In this document: positions 8,190 to 16,900 of the stretch, piece by piece
Numbering within the stretch: position 1 is the first letter of the stretch
Layout of the letters: each line of letters opens with the position of its first letter
NCBI GenBank assembly: GCA_017548425.1
Contig: JAFZAB010000110.1
Location: 1-38,527, forward strand
Direction of reading: 5' to 3'
Origin: Victivallales bacterium
GTDB lineage: Bacteria; Verrucomicrobiota; Lentisphaeria; Oligosphaerales; Oligosphaeraceae
DNA length: 38,527 nt
Notes under the pieces: generated by a model
Databases searched by the model: none
The model's input: the letters and a program-made list of their open reading frames with translations, nothing else
What the model was told of the DNA's origin: nothing
Made by a program: the position numbers and the translations under genes

Positions 8190-8214
8190 AAGGGACGAAA
8201 GGGACGAAAAGGAC
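8188..8214. repeat. Nonamer array (GAAAGGGAC x3), inverted relative to 7331
   Basis: Units GAAAGGGAC, GAAAGGGAC and GAAAAGGAC follow in 9-bp register. The first unit contains the last two bases of the batE TGA stop (8187-8189). The unit is the reverse complement of GTCCCTTTC, the type seen before batE. The purine-rich end may also supply the ribosome binding site (AAAAGGAC) of the next gene. Confidence 0.85.
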
Positions 8215-8221
8215 AAAAACA

Positions 8222-9361
8222 ATGAAATCATTGGATTCATACAGTGCGTATTTTCCGGGCTGTCTGATGTTCGGGAGCGGTTCGCGGAAGGAAGTGCCCG
8301 GGCTGTTCGACAAGCTGTGCGGCCGTGGCGGCCGCGTGTTCGGCGTGTTTTCGAACAGCGTTCTGCAAAGTGTTCGCGGGCGGGAACTTAAGGAATTGAT
8401 GGGCGGCCGTCTGGTCGGCTATTATTCGTCCGTTCCGCATGATCCGCCTGTGGAATATGTCGATGAAATCATCGGCCGGATACGCAAGACGGATGCGAAC
8501 GCCGTATTGGCGGTCGGCGGCGGCAGTGTGATGGATTCCGCAAAAACGGCGGCGTTGCTGACGTGCGGCGACGGTTGCACAAGCGACTATCTCATGGGGC
8601 GGCTGGCGGTTCCGACGCGGAGCCTTCCCGTCGTCGCATTGCCGAGCACGGCTGGAACAGGCGCGGAAATGACGAAAAATGCCGTTTTGACGGATCATCA
8701 GAACAACGTGAAGAAGTCGTTGCGGTCGCCGTTGATGATTCCGAAAGCGGCGGTTGTCGATCCGGAACTCACGTTGGGGCTGCCATTTGCAGTGACGCGT
8801 GACAGCGGATTGGACGCCTTGACGCAGGCCATCGAATCGTGTGTCTCGACGGGGGCGACGCGTCTGACGCGCGCCATGGCGCGCGAAGCCGTCCTCCTCT
8901 TGATGACATATTTGGAGAAGGCCTGCCGCGACGGCGATAATCTGGAATATCGCGAACGTGTCGCGGAAGGAAGCATGATTTGCGGTTTGGCGTTCGGGCA
9001 GAGCGGCTTAGGCGCGGTGCACGGGCTGGCCCATCCGCTTGGCCATCTCTTGGGCGTGCCGCATGGATTGGCCTGCGCGATTCTGCTGCCGTACATTCTG
9101 GAATGGAATCTGCCCGTGGCGGAGGACGAATTCGCCATTTTGGGCGGCATGTGCGGCGTTGGCGACGGGGCGGCGTTCGTGGCGGCCGTCGAACAACTGT
9201 GCCGCCGTCTGCAAGTTCCGGAGGGCTTCAGCGGATACGGTCTGAAGGCGGATCACTACGACTACATCATCGCGAATTGCCGCAGCGGAAGCATGAAAGC
9301 GAATCCGCGGGCGATGACCGACGACGACGTCCGTGAGCTTCTCACCCGTCTAAATGGCTAG
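8222..9361 (+). CDS. Iron-containing-type alcohol dehydrogenase with His-to-Gln metal ligand change
   Basis: 379 residues, normal for family III (Fe-type) alcohol dehydrogenases. The N-terminal Rossmann-like half has the NAD(P) motif GGGSVMDSAK (99-108) and PSTAGTGAEMT (about 141-151). The C-terminal helical half has DALTQAIES (from Asp198) and a His-rich segment with His267, His271 and His281. In FucO-type enzymes the metal is held by Asp, His (+4), His and His (+14). Here the spacing is kept (198, 202, 267, 281) but position 202 is Gln. The frame is open from 8153, but that part is the end of batE and the nonamer repeat, so I chose ATG 8222. The substrate is unknown. It is not a Bat component and probably just follows that operon. 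Confidence 0.85.
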   Translation: MKSLDSYSAYFPGCLMFGSGSRKEVPGLFDKLCGRGGRVFGVFSNSVLQSVRGRELKELMGGRLVGYYSSVPHDPPVEYVDEIIGRIRKTDANAVLAVGGGSVMDSAKTAALLTCGDGCTSDYLMGRLAVPTRSLPVVALPSTAGTGAEMTKNAVLTDHQNNVKKSLRSPLMIPKAAVVDPELTLGLPFAVTRDSGLDALTQAIESCVSTGATRLTRAMAREAVLLLMTYLEKACRDGDNLEYRERVAEGSMICGLAFGQSGLGAVHGLAHPLGHLLGVPHGLACAILLPYILEWNLPVAEDEFAILGGMCGVGDGAAFVAAVEQLCRRLQVPEGFSGYGLKADHYDYIIANCRSGSMKANPRAMTDDDVRELLTRLNG

Positions 9362-9415
9362 AAAATGCCATGTTTTGCGGCTAAATGGCAATAATCGTTC
9401 TTTTTTTGTTGGAAA

Positions 9416-9443
9416 TTAGCGAAAAGACCATTATTGTTATAGT
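9416..9443 (+). promoter_or_regulatory. Candidate promoter for the beta-repeat protein gene
   Basis: TTAGCG (9416-9421), a 16-bp spacer and TATAGT (9438-9443) lie in the AT-rich 145-bp gap. The -35 match is poor; the 16-bp spacer agrees with the better promoters at 18153, 29057 and 30023. Confidence 0.35.
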
Positions 9444-9506
9444 ATAAACATAGGCAATATGTGGATTGTCATCATAATATCGTAAAAGAAATCAAGGAGC
9501 AAAGAG

Positions 9507-10022
9507 ATGAGAAGAGCGTTGATGTTGGCGTTGTTGTTGGTGTCCGTCGGTGTTGTGAGCCATGCTTATGACACGACTCCGTTGCAGATTTCCGTTTGGC
9601 CGCCGAATCTGCAGGTCGTCACCTCCGAAATCGATGTTTCCGGCCTGAAGCTGAACCTCCCGTACGGCGGCAACGACCGCATCATGGGTATCGACCTTGG
9701 TATCGCTTCCACGAGCAAAAACTGCTCCGCGTTGCAAGTCAACCTGTTGAACATGATTGAAGAGCGTTACAGCGGCATGCAGGTCGGTTTGTTCAACCTC
9801 TGCGGCGAGAGCCGTGGCTTCCAGGTTGGTCTGTTGAACTCCACGGATTCAATCGGTAGCGGTCTGCAGATCGGTCTTGTCAACTCCACGCTGGAAATGA
9901 CGGGTGTCCAGATCGGTATCGTGAACTACACGGATTTCATGGTCGGCTTCCAGATTGGTATCGTGAACATCATTCGCGAATCCATCGTTCCGTTCTTCCC
10001 GATTGTGAATTTCTGCTTCTGA
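9507..10022 (+). CDS. Exported protein with LQVGLxN beta repeats (LA_2272-like)
   Basis: 171 residues. A clear signal peptide (MRRALMLALLLVSVGVVSHAY) is followed by a short N-terminal part. Then six repeats of about 15-18 residues centre on LQVNLLN, MQVGLFN, FQVGLLN, LQIGLVN, VQIGIVN and FQIGIVN. Such repeats are typical of the LA_2272-type surface repeat proteins and suggest a regular beta structure at the cell surface or outer membrane. AAGGAG at 9494-9499 supports the start. The gene stands alone between a candidate promoter and a strong terminator. The function is unknown. Confidence 0.75.
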   Translation: MRRALMLALLLVSVGVVSHAYDTTPLQISVWPPNLQVVTSEIDVSGLKLNLPYGGNDRIMGIDLGIASTSKNCSALQVNLLNMIEERYSGMQVGLFNLCGESRGFQVGLLNSTDSIGSGLQIGLVNSTLEMTGVQIGIVNYTDFMVGFQIGIVNIIRESIVPFFPIVNFCF

Positions 10023-10047
10023 GCCAAGCAGTCGCTTTTCGTATTGG

Positions 10048-10083
10048 ACGCCTGCAGAACATGTTCTTCTGCAGGCGTTTTTT
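10048..10083 (+). terminator. Intrinsic terminator
   Basis: CGCCTGCAGAA pairs with TTCTGCAGGCG and is followed by six T residues. It ends the beta-repeat gene and lies just before the kinase operon. Confidence 0.9.
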
Positions 10084-10106
10084 GTCATGATTCGTAGGAG
10101 GATGTG

Positions 10107-12278
10107 ATGAGGTTGCCGGTCAAGCTGATGATTTCGGGGGCGGTGTTCATGTTGGTGTCCATCGTCTGCCTGCTGGGCGTCTGGGGCCGCGTGGCCGCCT
10201 TGGGCGAACTGTCGGAATATCTTGGCATGACGGATGATTTCCAGCATCGGCTGGTGGAATTGTCGTGGTGCCGTGACCGACAGGAGGCGGACCGTCAGTT
10301 GACGGAGCTTCAGCATGTTTTCGAAACGATGAACGGCAAGCCGAATCTGCTGAAGGAAATCGGCGGCCGTTACGGCGGGCAGGGGAAGGTCATTCAAGGC
10401 GAACTGGCCGTTTTGAAGGCGGCGGGGCTTGCCGTGAACCGCCTGCAGGATGCTGAGAAGATTCGTGAGATTTCGGACCAGATGGGCGAACTGGCGGGGC
10501 TGGCCGTCGCGCGCATGTTGGAAAACCGTTCGATCGCGTGGCGGTACGCCATCGTCTGGATGGCCATCGGTGTTCTGCTGTTAGCGGCGAACGGCGTCTT
10601 TTATTGGATTGACATCCATAATCGCCTGAAACAGTTGAGCTTGCAATTGGCCAAGACGGGCGACGAAAAGGCCGTTTATCAGCCGTTGAACGACATATCG
10701 GAAGTCGAGCCCGCCTTGAAGCGTTATTTGGAAAGCAGCGGCCAGCGTGTGCAGGGCCATGAATTTTTCTTGGCGGAAATGAGCCATGAAATTCGCACGC
10801 CGCTGAATGGCATCATCGGTTTTTTGAGCAATTTGGGTGCGACGACGCTGAATTCGCAACAAAAGCAATATGTGCGAATCATCGAATCGAGTGCGCGAAG
10901 CCTCCTGCACGTCATCAACGAAGTGCTTGATTATTCGAAAATCAACGGCGGCAAAATGGAATTGGAGGACGTCGCCTTCGATTTGCGGTCGTTGGCGGAG
11001 GATCGCATCGCGATGGCCGCGCAGCTTGGCAAGTCTAAAGGCCTGCGTTGCAGTTTGTTGTTCCCTGGACACGAACCTGTGATCGTGCGCGGCGATCCAA
11101 ACCGCCTGCGGCAAGTATTGGATAATTTGCTGAGCAACGCCGTCAAATTCACGGAGCGCGGCGAAGTCTGCTTGGAGATTCAATTGGGCGACACGGGCGG
11201 CGAACAGCTCGTCGTGGATTTCGCCGTAAAGGATTCAGGCGTCGGCATTCCCGCATCCAAACTGCCGGATTTGTTCCAGCCGTTCAAGCAGGCCGATAGC
11301 AGCGTCAGCCGAAAATATGGCGGCACGGGGCTTGGTCTGAGCATTTCCAGCAGTCTCGTGGGGCTGATGGGCGGCAAGTTGGAAGTCTGGAGCCGCCAAG
11401 GCGAAGGCTCCCGTTTCTATTTCATGCTGGAGATGGCGAAGGCGAATGCGGCGGAGCAGGTCCGTCTGCCGGGAAGCTTCCGTATCGCGTTGCCGCGTAA
11501 CGAGTTGAAGAAACACTGCGCGTTGCTGGTCGATGACACGCAGACGAATCTTTTCCTGTTGGAAACGGTCTGCCAGAGCATCGGCTTGCCGTATCGGACG
11601 GCTGTCAACGGCGCGGAAGCCGTCGAATTGAGCATGAAACAGAAGTTCGACGTTATTTTCATGGATATCCAAATGCCTGTGATGGACGGATATACGGCCA
11701 TTCGTGAAATCCGCAAGCTGCCGACGAGCACGATGACGGCCATCATCGCCTTGACGGCGAGTGCCTTCCAGGAGGATGTGGAACGCGCGTTGGCGGCGGG
11801 GGCGACTGGATTCATCGCCAAGCCGTTTGAACGCAATCAGTTGCTGATGTGCATCGCGGACGCGTTGGTCATCGAACCAGTCCGAGAAGCCATCGATGAA
11901 ACGGATACACAGGAAAGTCAAGACGAAGCGACCATCCGCCAGATGCATAATTTCATGCGCGAACAGTATCAGATTTCGCTTGGTGAGATCAAAATGACGT
12001 TGGCGCAGACAGTTGCGGATTGGCGACCGCTTCTGGACAACTTGCGGATCTACGCGAAAAAAGGCAACGGAACGGATACGCGGGCGATTCTGCACAGGCT
12101 GAAAGGGCAGTTGTCGTCCATTGGCCTGCCGGAGCAGTCCGAACAGGCGGCCATGCTCATGGAATGTTTGGAAGGCGACAAAGTGCCTGAACAGGCGTTG
12201 AACGGCATCGAAGAGCTGATTCGTGATTTGGGGCGGATTTTCCGACAGTTGGAGCAAGACGTAACGGTCGTGAAATGA
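10107..12278 (+). CDS. Hybrid sensor histidine kinase (HisKA-HATPase-REC-Hpt)
   Basis: 723 residues. Two transmembrane helices (about 7-27 and 148-168) enclose a helical periplasmic sensor region of about 120 residues. The HisKA H-box is AEMSHEIRTPLNG (His near 227). The ATPase has the N box (LRQVLDNLLSNAVKFT), G1 (DSGVGIP) and G2 (GGTGLGLSIS). The receiver domain carries DD (LLVDDTQ), the phospho-acceptor Asp of MDIQMPVMDG (near 520) and the Lys of AKPFE. The C-terminal Hpt-like domain has LHRLKGQLSSIGL with its His near 663. AGGAGG at 10096-10101 favours ATG 10107 over GTG 10104. The full phosphorelay needs a separate response regulator, which is not in the window. The stop overlaps the start of the next gene (ATGA), so the kinase is translationally coupled to a membrane glycosyltransferase. 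Confidence 0.93.
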   Translation: MRLPVKLMISGAVFMLVSIVCLLGVWGRVAALGELSEYLGMTDDFQHRLVELSWCRDRQEADRQLTELQHVFETMNGKPNLLKEIGGRYGGQGKVIQGELAVLKAAGLAVNRLQDAEKIREISDQMGELAGLAVARMLENRSIAWRYAIVWMAIGVLLLAANGVFYWIDIHNRLKQLSLQLAKTGDEKAVYQPLNDISEVEPALKRYLESSGQRVQGHEFFLAEMSHEIRTPLNGIIGFLSNLGATTLNSQQKQYVRIIESSARSLLHVINEVLDYSKINGGKMELEDVAFDLRSLAEDRIAMAAQLGKSKGLRCSLLFPGHEPVIVRGDPNRLRQVLDNLLSNAVKFTERGEVCLEIQLGDTGGEQLVVDFAVKDSGVGIPASKLPDLFQPFKQADSSVSRKYGGTGLGLSISSSLVGLMGGKLEVWSRQGEGSRFYFMLEMAKANAAEQVRLPGSFRIALPRNELKKHCALLVDDTQTNLFLLETVCQSIGLPYRTAVNGAEAVELSMKQKFDVIFMDIQMPVMDGYTAIREIRKLPTSTMTAIIALTASAFQEDVERALAAGATGFIAKPFERNQLLMCIADALVIEPVREAIDETDTQESQDEATIRQMHNFMREQYQISLGEIKMTLAQTVADWRPLLDNLRIYAKKGNGTDTRAILHRLKGQLSSIGLPEQSEQAAMLMECLEGDKVPEQALNGIEELIRDLGRIFRQLEQDVTVVK

Positions 12279-13945
12279 AGGATGTAGCCATAAAATCATC
12301 CGGCCTGAAGATGTTTCTGGTCTTGTTCGTTCTGCTGACGGCTTGTCGTTTCGGGCAGCCGATGGGGCAGGACGAAATCTCGCATTACTATAAATGCATA
12401 CGTATGCTTTATTTGGATGGCTATTCGCATCCGGCGGATGTCATCACGTTTTCGCCGCATCTGTATCCACTTTTGGCTTGCGGCGTGTGCAAGCTGTTTG
12501 CCCATTTCAATCAGGCAACCGTGCAGATGACAGGTATTTTCTGCTGGTTGGCCGTGATCTACCTGCTGTGGAAATTAGCAAAAACAACGCAGGAGCAATG
12601 GGTTGCATGCGGTCTTTGCGTCTTATTGCCGATGGTTCAGCAGGCGGCCGTGACGATTGAAATCGACCAGACTGTCCTGCCGCTTGTGACGCTTCTTCTT
12701 TGTTGGCGGGCGAAATGCTTCATGGATGACGGTTCGGCGAAAAACGGCCTCTGGCTGGCCGCAACCATGGCTCTGGCCTTGTGGGGGCGGTTGACGACGC
12801 CGTTTGTCTTAATTCCTCTGCTCGTTGGATTTGCGTGGTGGAGTGTGGATTTCAAGAGGGCTGTACAAACGGCGGTATGGCTGCTGATTGGCTGCGCGGT
12901 GTTTTTCGTGACATGGCGGTTGTACTGTCTGGCGACAGGCGTGGATTGGCAGGGGCCGTTCGTGTATTTGGCGCGTTCGTTCCAAGAGACGACGGTCGGC
13001 GAACGCGCCAGCGGCGCTTCGCGCCTCGTACAGAACATGTTGTATCTTGTATTCTGGGGGATGAATCCATTTTTGATCGTTTTGCTGCTGGCGAGCATGG
13101 TGGTCGGTTGTCTGCGGCAGCGTCCGCGGACGGAACTGTGCTATCTGGCGGCTGGCGTGTGGCTGCTGTGCGGCTATGAAATCGTCGGCGGCGCGTTGTT
13201 TGGCTTCCCGAAATACCAGATTCCCGCGATGCCGTTGATTTGTCTCGGTATCGCGTTGGCGTGGAGAGGGTTGTGGAAATTCAAGCCTATCGGCCGTTTG
13301 GGGATCGTCCATTTGGTGATTTTGGGATTGCTGTCGTGTGTGTTGCTGATGAAGACGGGCGATCCGTTGCATGCGATGCGAATCGATGTCCGCGAAACGG
13401 CGGTTGCCGGCGGCGCAATTCGTCTGGAGCTGATGAAGCTTGGCCTGCTTTTCGCCGTCTGCTGGGGGGCGCTGTCCATGGCGGTCGTCCTGTTCTGGTG
13501 GCGGGTTCCCGTGATGACACTTTGGCAACTGCTTTTGCTGGGTGTGTTGTGGACGAACGGCGTGTTCAGTGTTTGGCAGGGCAACCGCCCGTATGCCACA
13601 GGCTATGTCTATGGGGATGAAGGGGAAACGAAAATGTTGGCGAAACGGATTGTCGATAACGGCTGGACCGATTGTCCACTGCTGGCTCCCCATGAAGTGC
13701 TGTTCCAGACAGGCGACTTCCGTCTCGTCGATGGTCTGCCGATGGACTGGACGGATTTGGACTCTGTGGCGGAACGCATTGGAAATGAACATCCGCCGAT
13801 GGTCGCCGTGTCAGTCCTGACGAATACGACCACGGAGGTCCGGAATATCCTTCTGCATGAAAAATTGCAGAAAATCTTGCGTGACGATTACATAATGGAG
13901 CGATTCGGACGTTATTATATGTGGTGGAATGTGCGACGTTACTAA
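12275..13945 (+). CDS. GT-C-like multi-span membrane glycosyltransferase
   Basis: 556 residues with about ten or more hydrophobic helices. The first helix is followed by FGQPMGQDEISHYY, a short extracytoplasmic loop with Asp-Glu, as in lipid-phosphate-sugar-dependent GT-C enzymes (ArnT/PMT type). The second half ends in a soluble domain (about 450-556, GYVYGDEGETKMLAKR to MWWNVRRY). It overlaps the kinase stop by 4 bases and lies 34 bases before the ligase-like gene, so the three genes form one transcription unit. Likely role: transfer of a sugar from a polyprenyl carrier to a surface glycan or lipid. The exact family is not certain. Confidence 0.72.
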   Translation: MKDVAIKSSGLKMFLVLFVLLTACRFGQPMGQDEISHYYKCIRMLYLDGYSHPADVITFSPHLYPLLACGVCKLFAHFNQATVQMTGIFCWLAVIYLLWKLAKTTQEQWVACGLCVLLPMVQQAAVTIEIDQTVLPLVTLLLCWRAKCFMDDGSAKNGLWLAATMALALWGRLTTPFVLIPLLVGFAWWSVDFKRAVQTAVWLLIGCAVFFVTWRLYCLATGVDWQGPFVYLARSFQETTVGERASGASRLVQNMLYLVFWGMNPFLIVLLLASMVVGCLRQRPRTELCYLAAGVWLLCGYEIVGGALFGFPKYQIPAMPLICLGIALAWRGLWKFKPIGRLGIVHLVILGLLSCVLLMKTGDPLHAMRIDVRETAVAGGAIRLELMKLGLLFAVCWGALSMAVVLFWWRVPVMTLWQLLLLGVLWTNGVFSVWQGNRPYATGYVYGDEGETKMLAKRIVDNGWTDCPLLAPHEVLFQTGDFRLVDGLPMDWTDLDSVAERIGNEHPPMVAVSVLTNTTTEVRNILLHEKLQKILRDDYIMERFGRYYMWWNVRRY

Positions 13946-13979
13946 GAGTATAACCGCTATTTTATATTGATCTTTATCT

Positions 13980-16900
13980 ATGGTTTCGATTCTAAGTTAC
14001 TTATTTGGATTTACATGTCTTGTCTGGTACGGCAAGGCGGGACTGCCTGTCGCCTTGCCGGATGTTGTTCTGGTCTGCCTGCTTCCGTTTGCGTTGCGCA
14101 ACTGGTTGCAACGGAAGGCCGACGTGCATCTGTGGCTGAATCGCGCCTATTATCTTGTGCTGTTGGGGCTTTGCTGGGCGACGGTTTCCTGCGCGGCGGC
14201 GATGGGGCTGGGTGGCGGTCTGCTGAAGGCCTGCCAGTTGGGATGGTATCTGCTGGCGGGGCCGTTCGTCATCGCGATGTTGCCCGAAGAGCGTGGGCGG
14301 ATGATGAAAGGCCTTGCGATTGGCTTAGTTGTGAATGCGATAACGGCATGCGTCATGCCGTTTTGGGGGACGATTGGCGGGCCATGCGGCGGCTTGATGG
14401 TGTCGCGAACAGGCTTTGGCGTCGGTATGGCTATCGCGTTGTCGCTGTTGCTGTTGCGTGACGCGTTGCCGTTGGCGTGGGTGACGGCGCCGTGGGGCAG
14501 CGTCGCATTGATGCTGTGTGGTTTGTCGTTGAGCGGTTTGTCCGGAATTGTCCTGTGTTGTCTGGCGATAGCCATGAGTTACCGCAACGGATTCATCATT
14601 CGTGAACGACAGCTTCATTTGGCGCCGTTCTTGGCGGCCGTCCTGCTGATGCTGTTGATCAGCCCTGGACGCTGCGCGGCGTTGGTCGATTGCGTGACGC
14701 CGTCAGAAGCGACGGAGCTGTCGGCAGCAAGTCCGCGCCGTTGGGTACAGGAACGAATCTGTGCATGGCGGGCGACGAAGGCGTCGCCATGGTTTGGATA
14801 CGGGCCGGGCCAGTATCAGGCGACGGTTGGCATGGCGCGTTTCCGTGGTCGTTTTCCGCGGCCGAACGAGACGAAAGTCGAATTGAACACGCAGGACGGC
14901 TGGCAGGTCGTGTCCGTCGAATACGGATTTGCCGCTGCGCTATTGATTGCGGCTGGATTTATCATTTTGGCGTTGAATAGCTTGCGCCGAAAAGACGTCA
15001 TTCCGGATGCGGCGCGAATAGGCATCTTCCTGTTCTTGGGGATGTTCTTCACGCCATTGTTCGTGAAAGGCGCGGGCATGCTCGTCGCGTTGGCGTTGGG
15101 CGTCATGTTGCAGGGCAAGCGGCAGGCGGCTGTCGCCGCCGTTGCGGAAAAGGTGGAAGCATCTGCTGATACGAAGGTTGCGCCGTCGCATACCTGTTGG
15201 GCGACAGGGCTGAACAAGCTTGGCATTAGTTGGTCGTTGCTTCGCCAGCCGTTGCCGTTGTTCGCGTTGTGGGCCGCGTCGTTGGTGTTGATGGCGGCCG
15301 CGCATCGCGCGGGCATGCTGTCGCCGTCCAGCGAAGACGAAACGGGCAAGACGGAACTCGCAAGTGGTTCATTCGCAAACATCGTCGAAGCGGAGACATT
15401 GCTGAATATCGTCAAGCCTTTTGAAATCAAAGAGGATGATGATAGTTCTGGCGGGCGCGTCGTGGAAATTCCGGACCGAATTTTGGAAGACGATGCGTCG
15501 TTGCGGCAGGTTCGTGTGACGTATCCTCTTGAAATTCAAGAGGCAAAGACGTTGCATCTGTGGATGCGCGCACGTTGGAAGGACGGTTGCGGCAATTCTG
15601 TCTATGTTTCGTGGGACGGCGTGACGCCGTCCCTTGCGGGAAACGACGGAACGTATCAGGCGTGGCATTGGATTTATGGCGGCGACGTCAATCTGACCGT
15701 CGGCAAGCATGAATTGGCACTTCTGCCGAGCGAAGACGGCGTGGAAATCGACCAGTTGATTCTGTGCGATGATTCACAATTCAGGCCGCGCGGCGTCATG
15801 GATCATGAGAGTTTAGCCAATGGCAAGTTGTTGGCGGAAAACAAGTTGACTGGATGGCAGGCACTCTTGGCGTCGTCTGCACCGCTGTCGGAGCCAGTGA
15901 AGGCGGAAAAGCCGTTGCTGTTCGGTATCGCGGGGCCGTATCGCGGCGGCTACGAAGGGATGCTTATTAAATATGGTATGCCGTTCCGCCGTCTGATGGA
16001 CTACGAATTGGAGATGCCCGAACGGCTGGCGGACTGCACATGCATCATGATTTCCGAACCGATGAATCGCGATTTCGAGAAAATGACGGCCACTTTGACG
16101 AAATTCGTCGAAGACGGCGGCACGTTGGTTTTGGAAAAATGCGACAACTGGATGGGCACGTTGCGCCGTCCGACGCCGTTGTATCCGCGTCGTGTCTGGT
16201 GGCATACGCCGCCTGGCGGCGTTCTGCAAGCGGATGATTCATGGCCGTTTGTGGGACTTGAAACTGGAACGGAATTGACGCTGGCCCATGACGTCGCCAT
16301 GCAGCTGATACGTGCGCGGGATGACGGCGTGTGGCAGCCTCGTGGTGTCCAAAAGGTTGCGAATCAAGAGATTAAGGGCGGCATTTGGGAACGGACGCTC
16401 GGCAAAGGCCGCGTCCTCTACTGCTCCGTGCCGTTCAGTTTCCAAGTCATGTGGCGGGATCGTCAATTCGATGTCATCTTGAAGAATATTCTGGAGAACA
16501 TCGCCGCTACGGTCGGTCGCAAGCCGTTGTGGAACGGCTGGAAGGCGAAGACGCTAGTGCCGTCTGAGCCGTGTTTTACAGACGATTTCATGCGCGACTG
16601 CAACGAGCCGGGCGGCGGTTGGAAAGTGTTGAGCGGATTGTTCGTTTGTCCGGGCGACAAGCCGCCCGTTCCGAACGGCGAATTCACGTTGGAATGCAAG
16701 GAGCCTGGCACCATCGCTGTCGGCGACGACAGTTGGAAGAATTATGTGTTTTCATATTCTGTTCTTGGAAAAGGTATTACGACGTTGAGCCTCAAAACGA
16801 CAGCGGGGCGAGACGTGGTTGTTCGTTATGATGCCAACAGCCAGGAAGTCTCTTTGGAAGTAGGAGGCTTTAAGACGAATGGTCGCGGAAACGGCATGGA

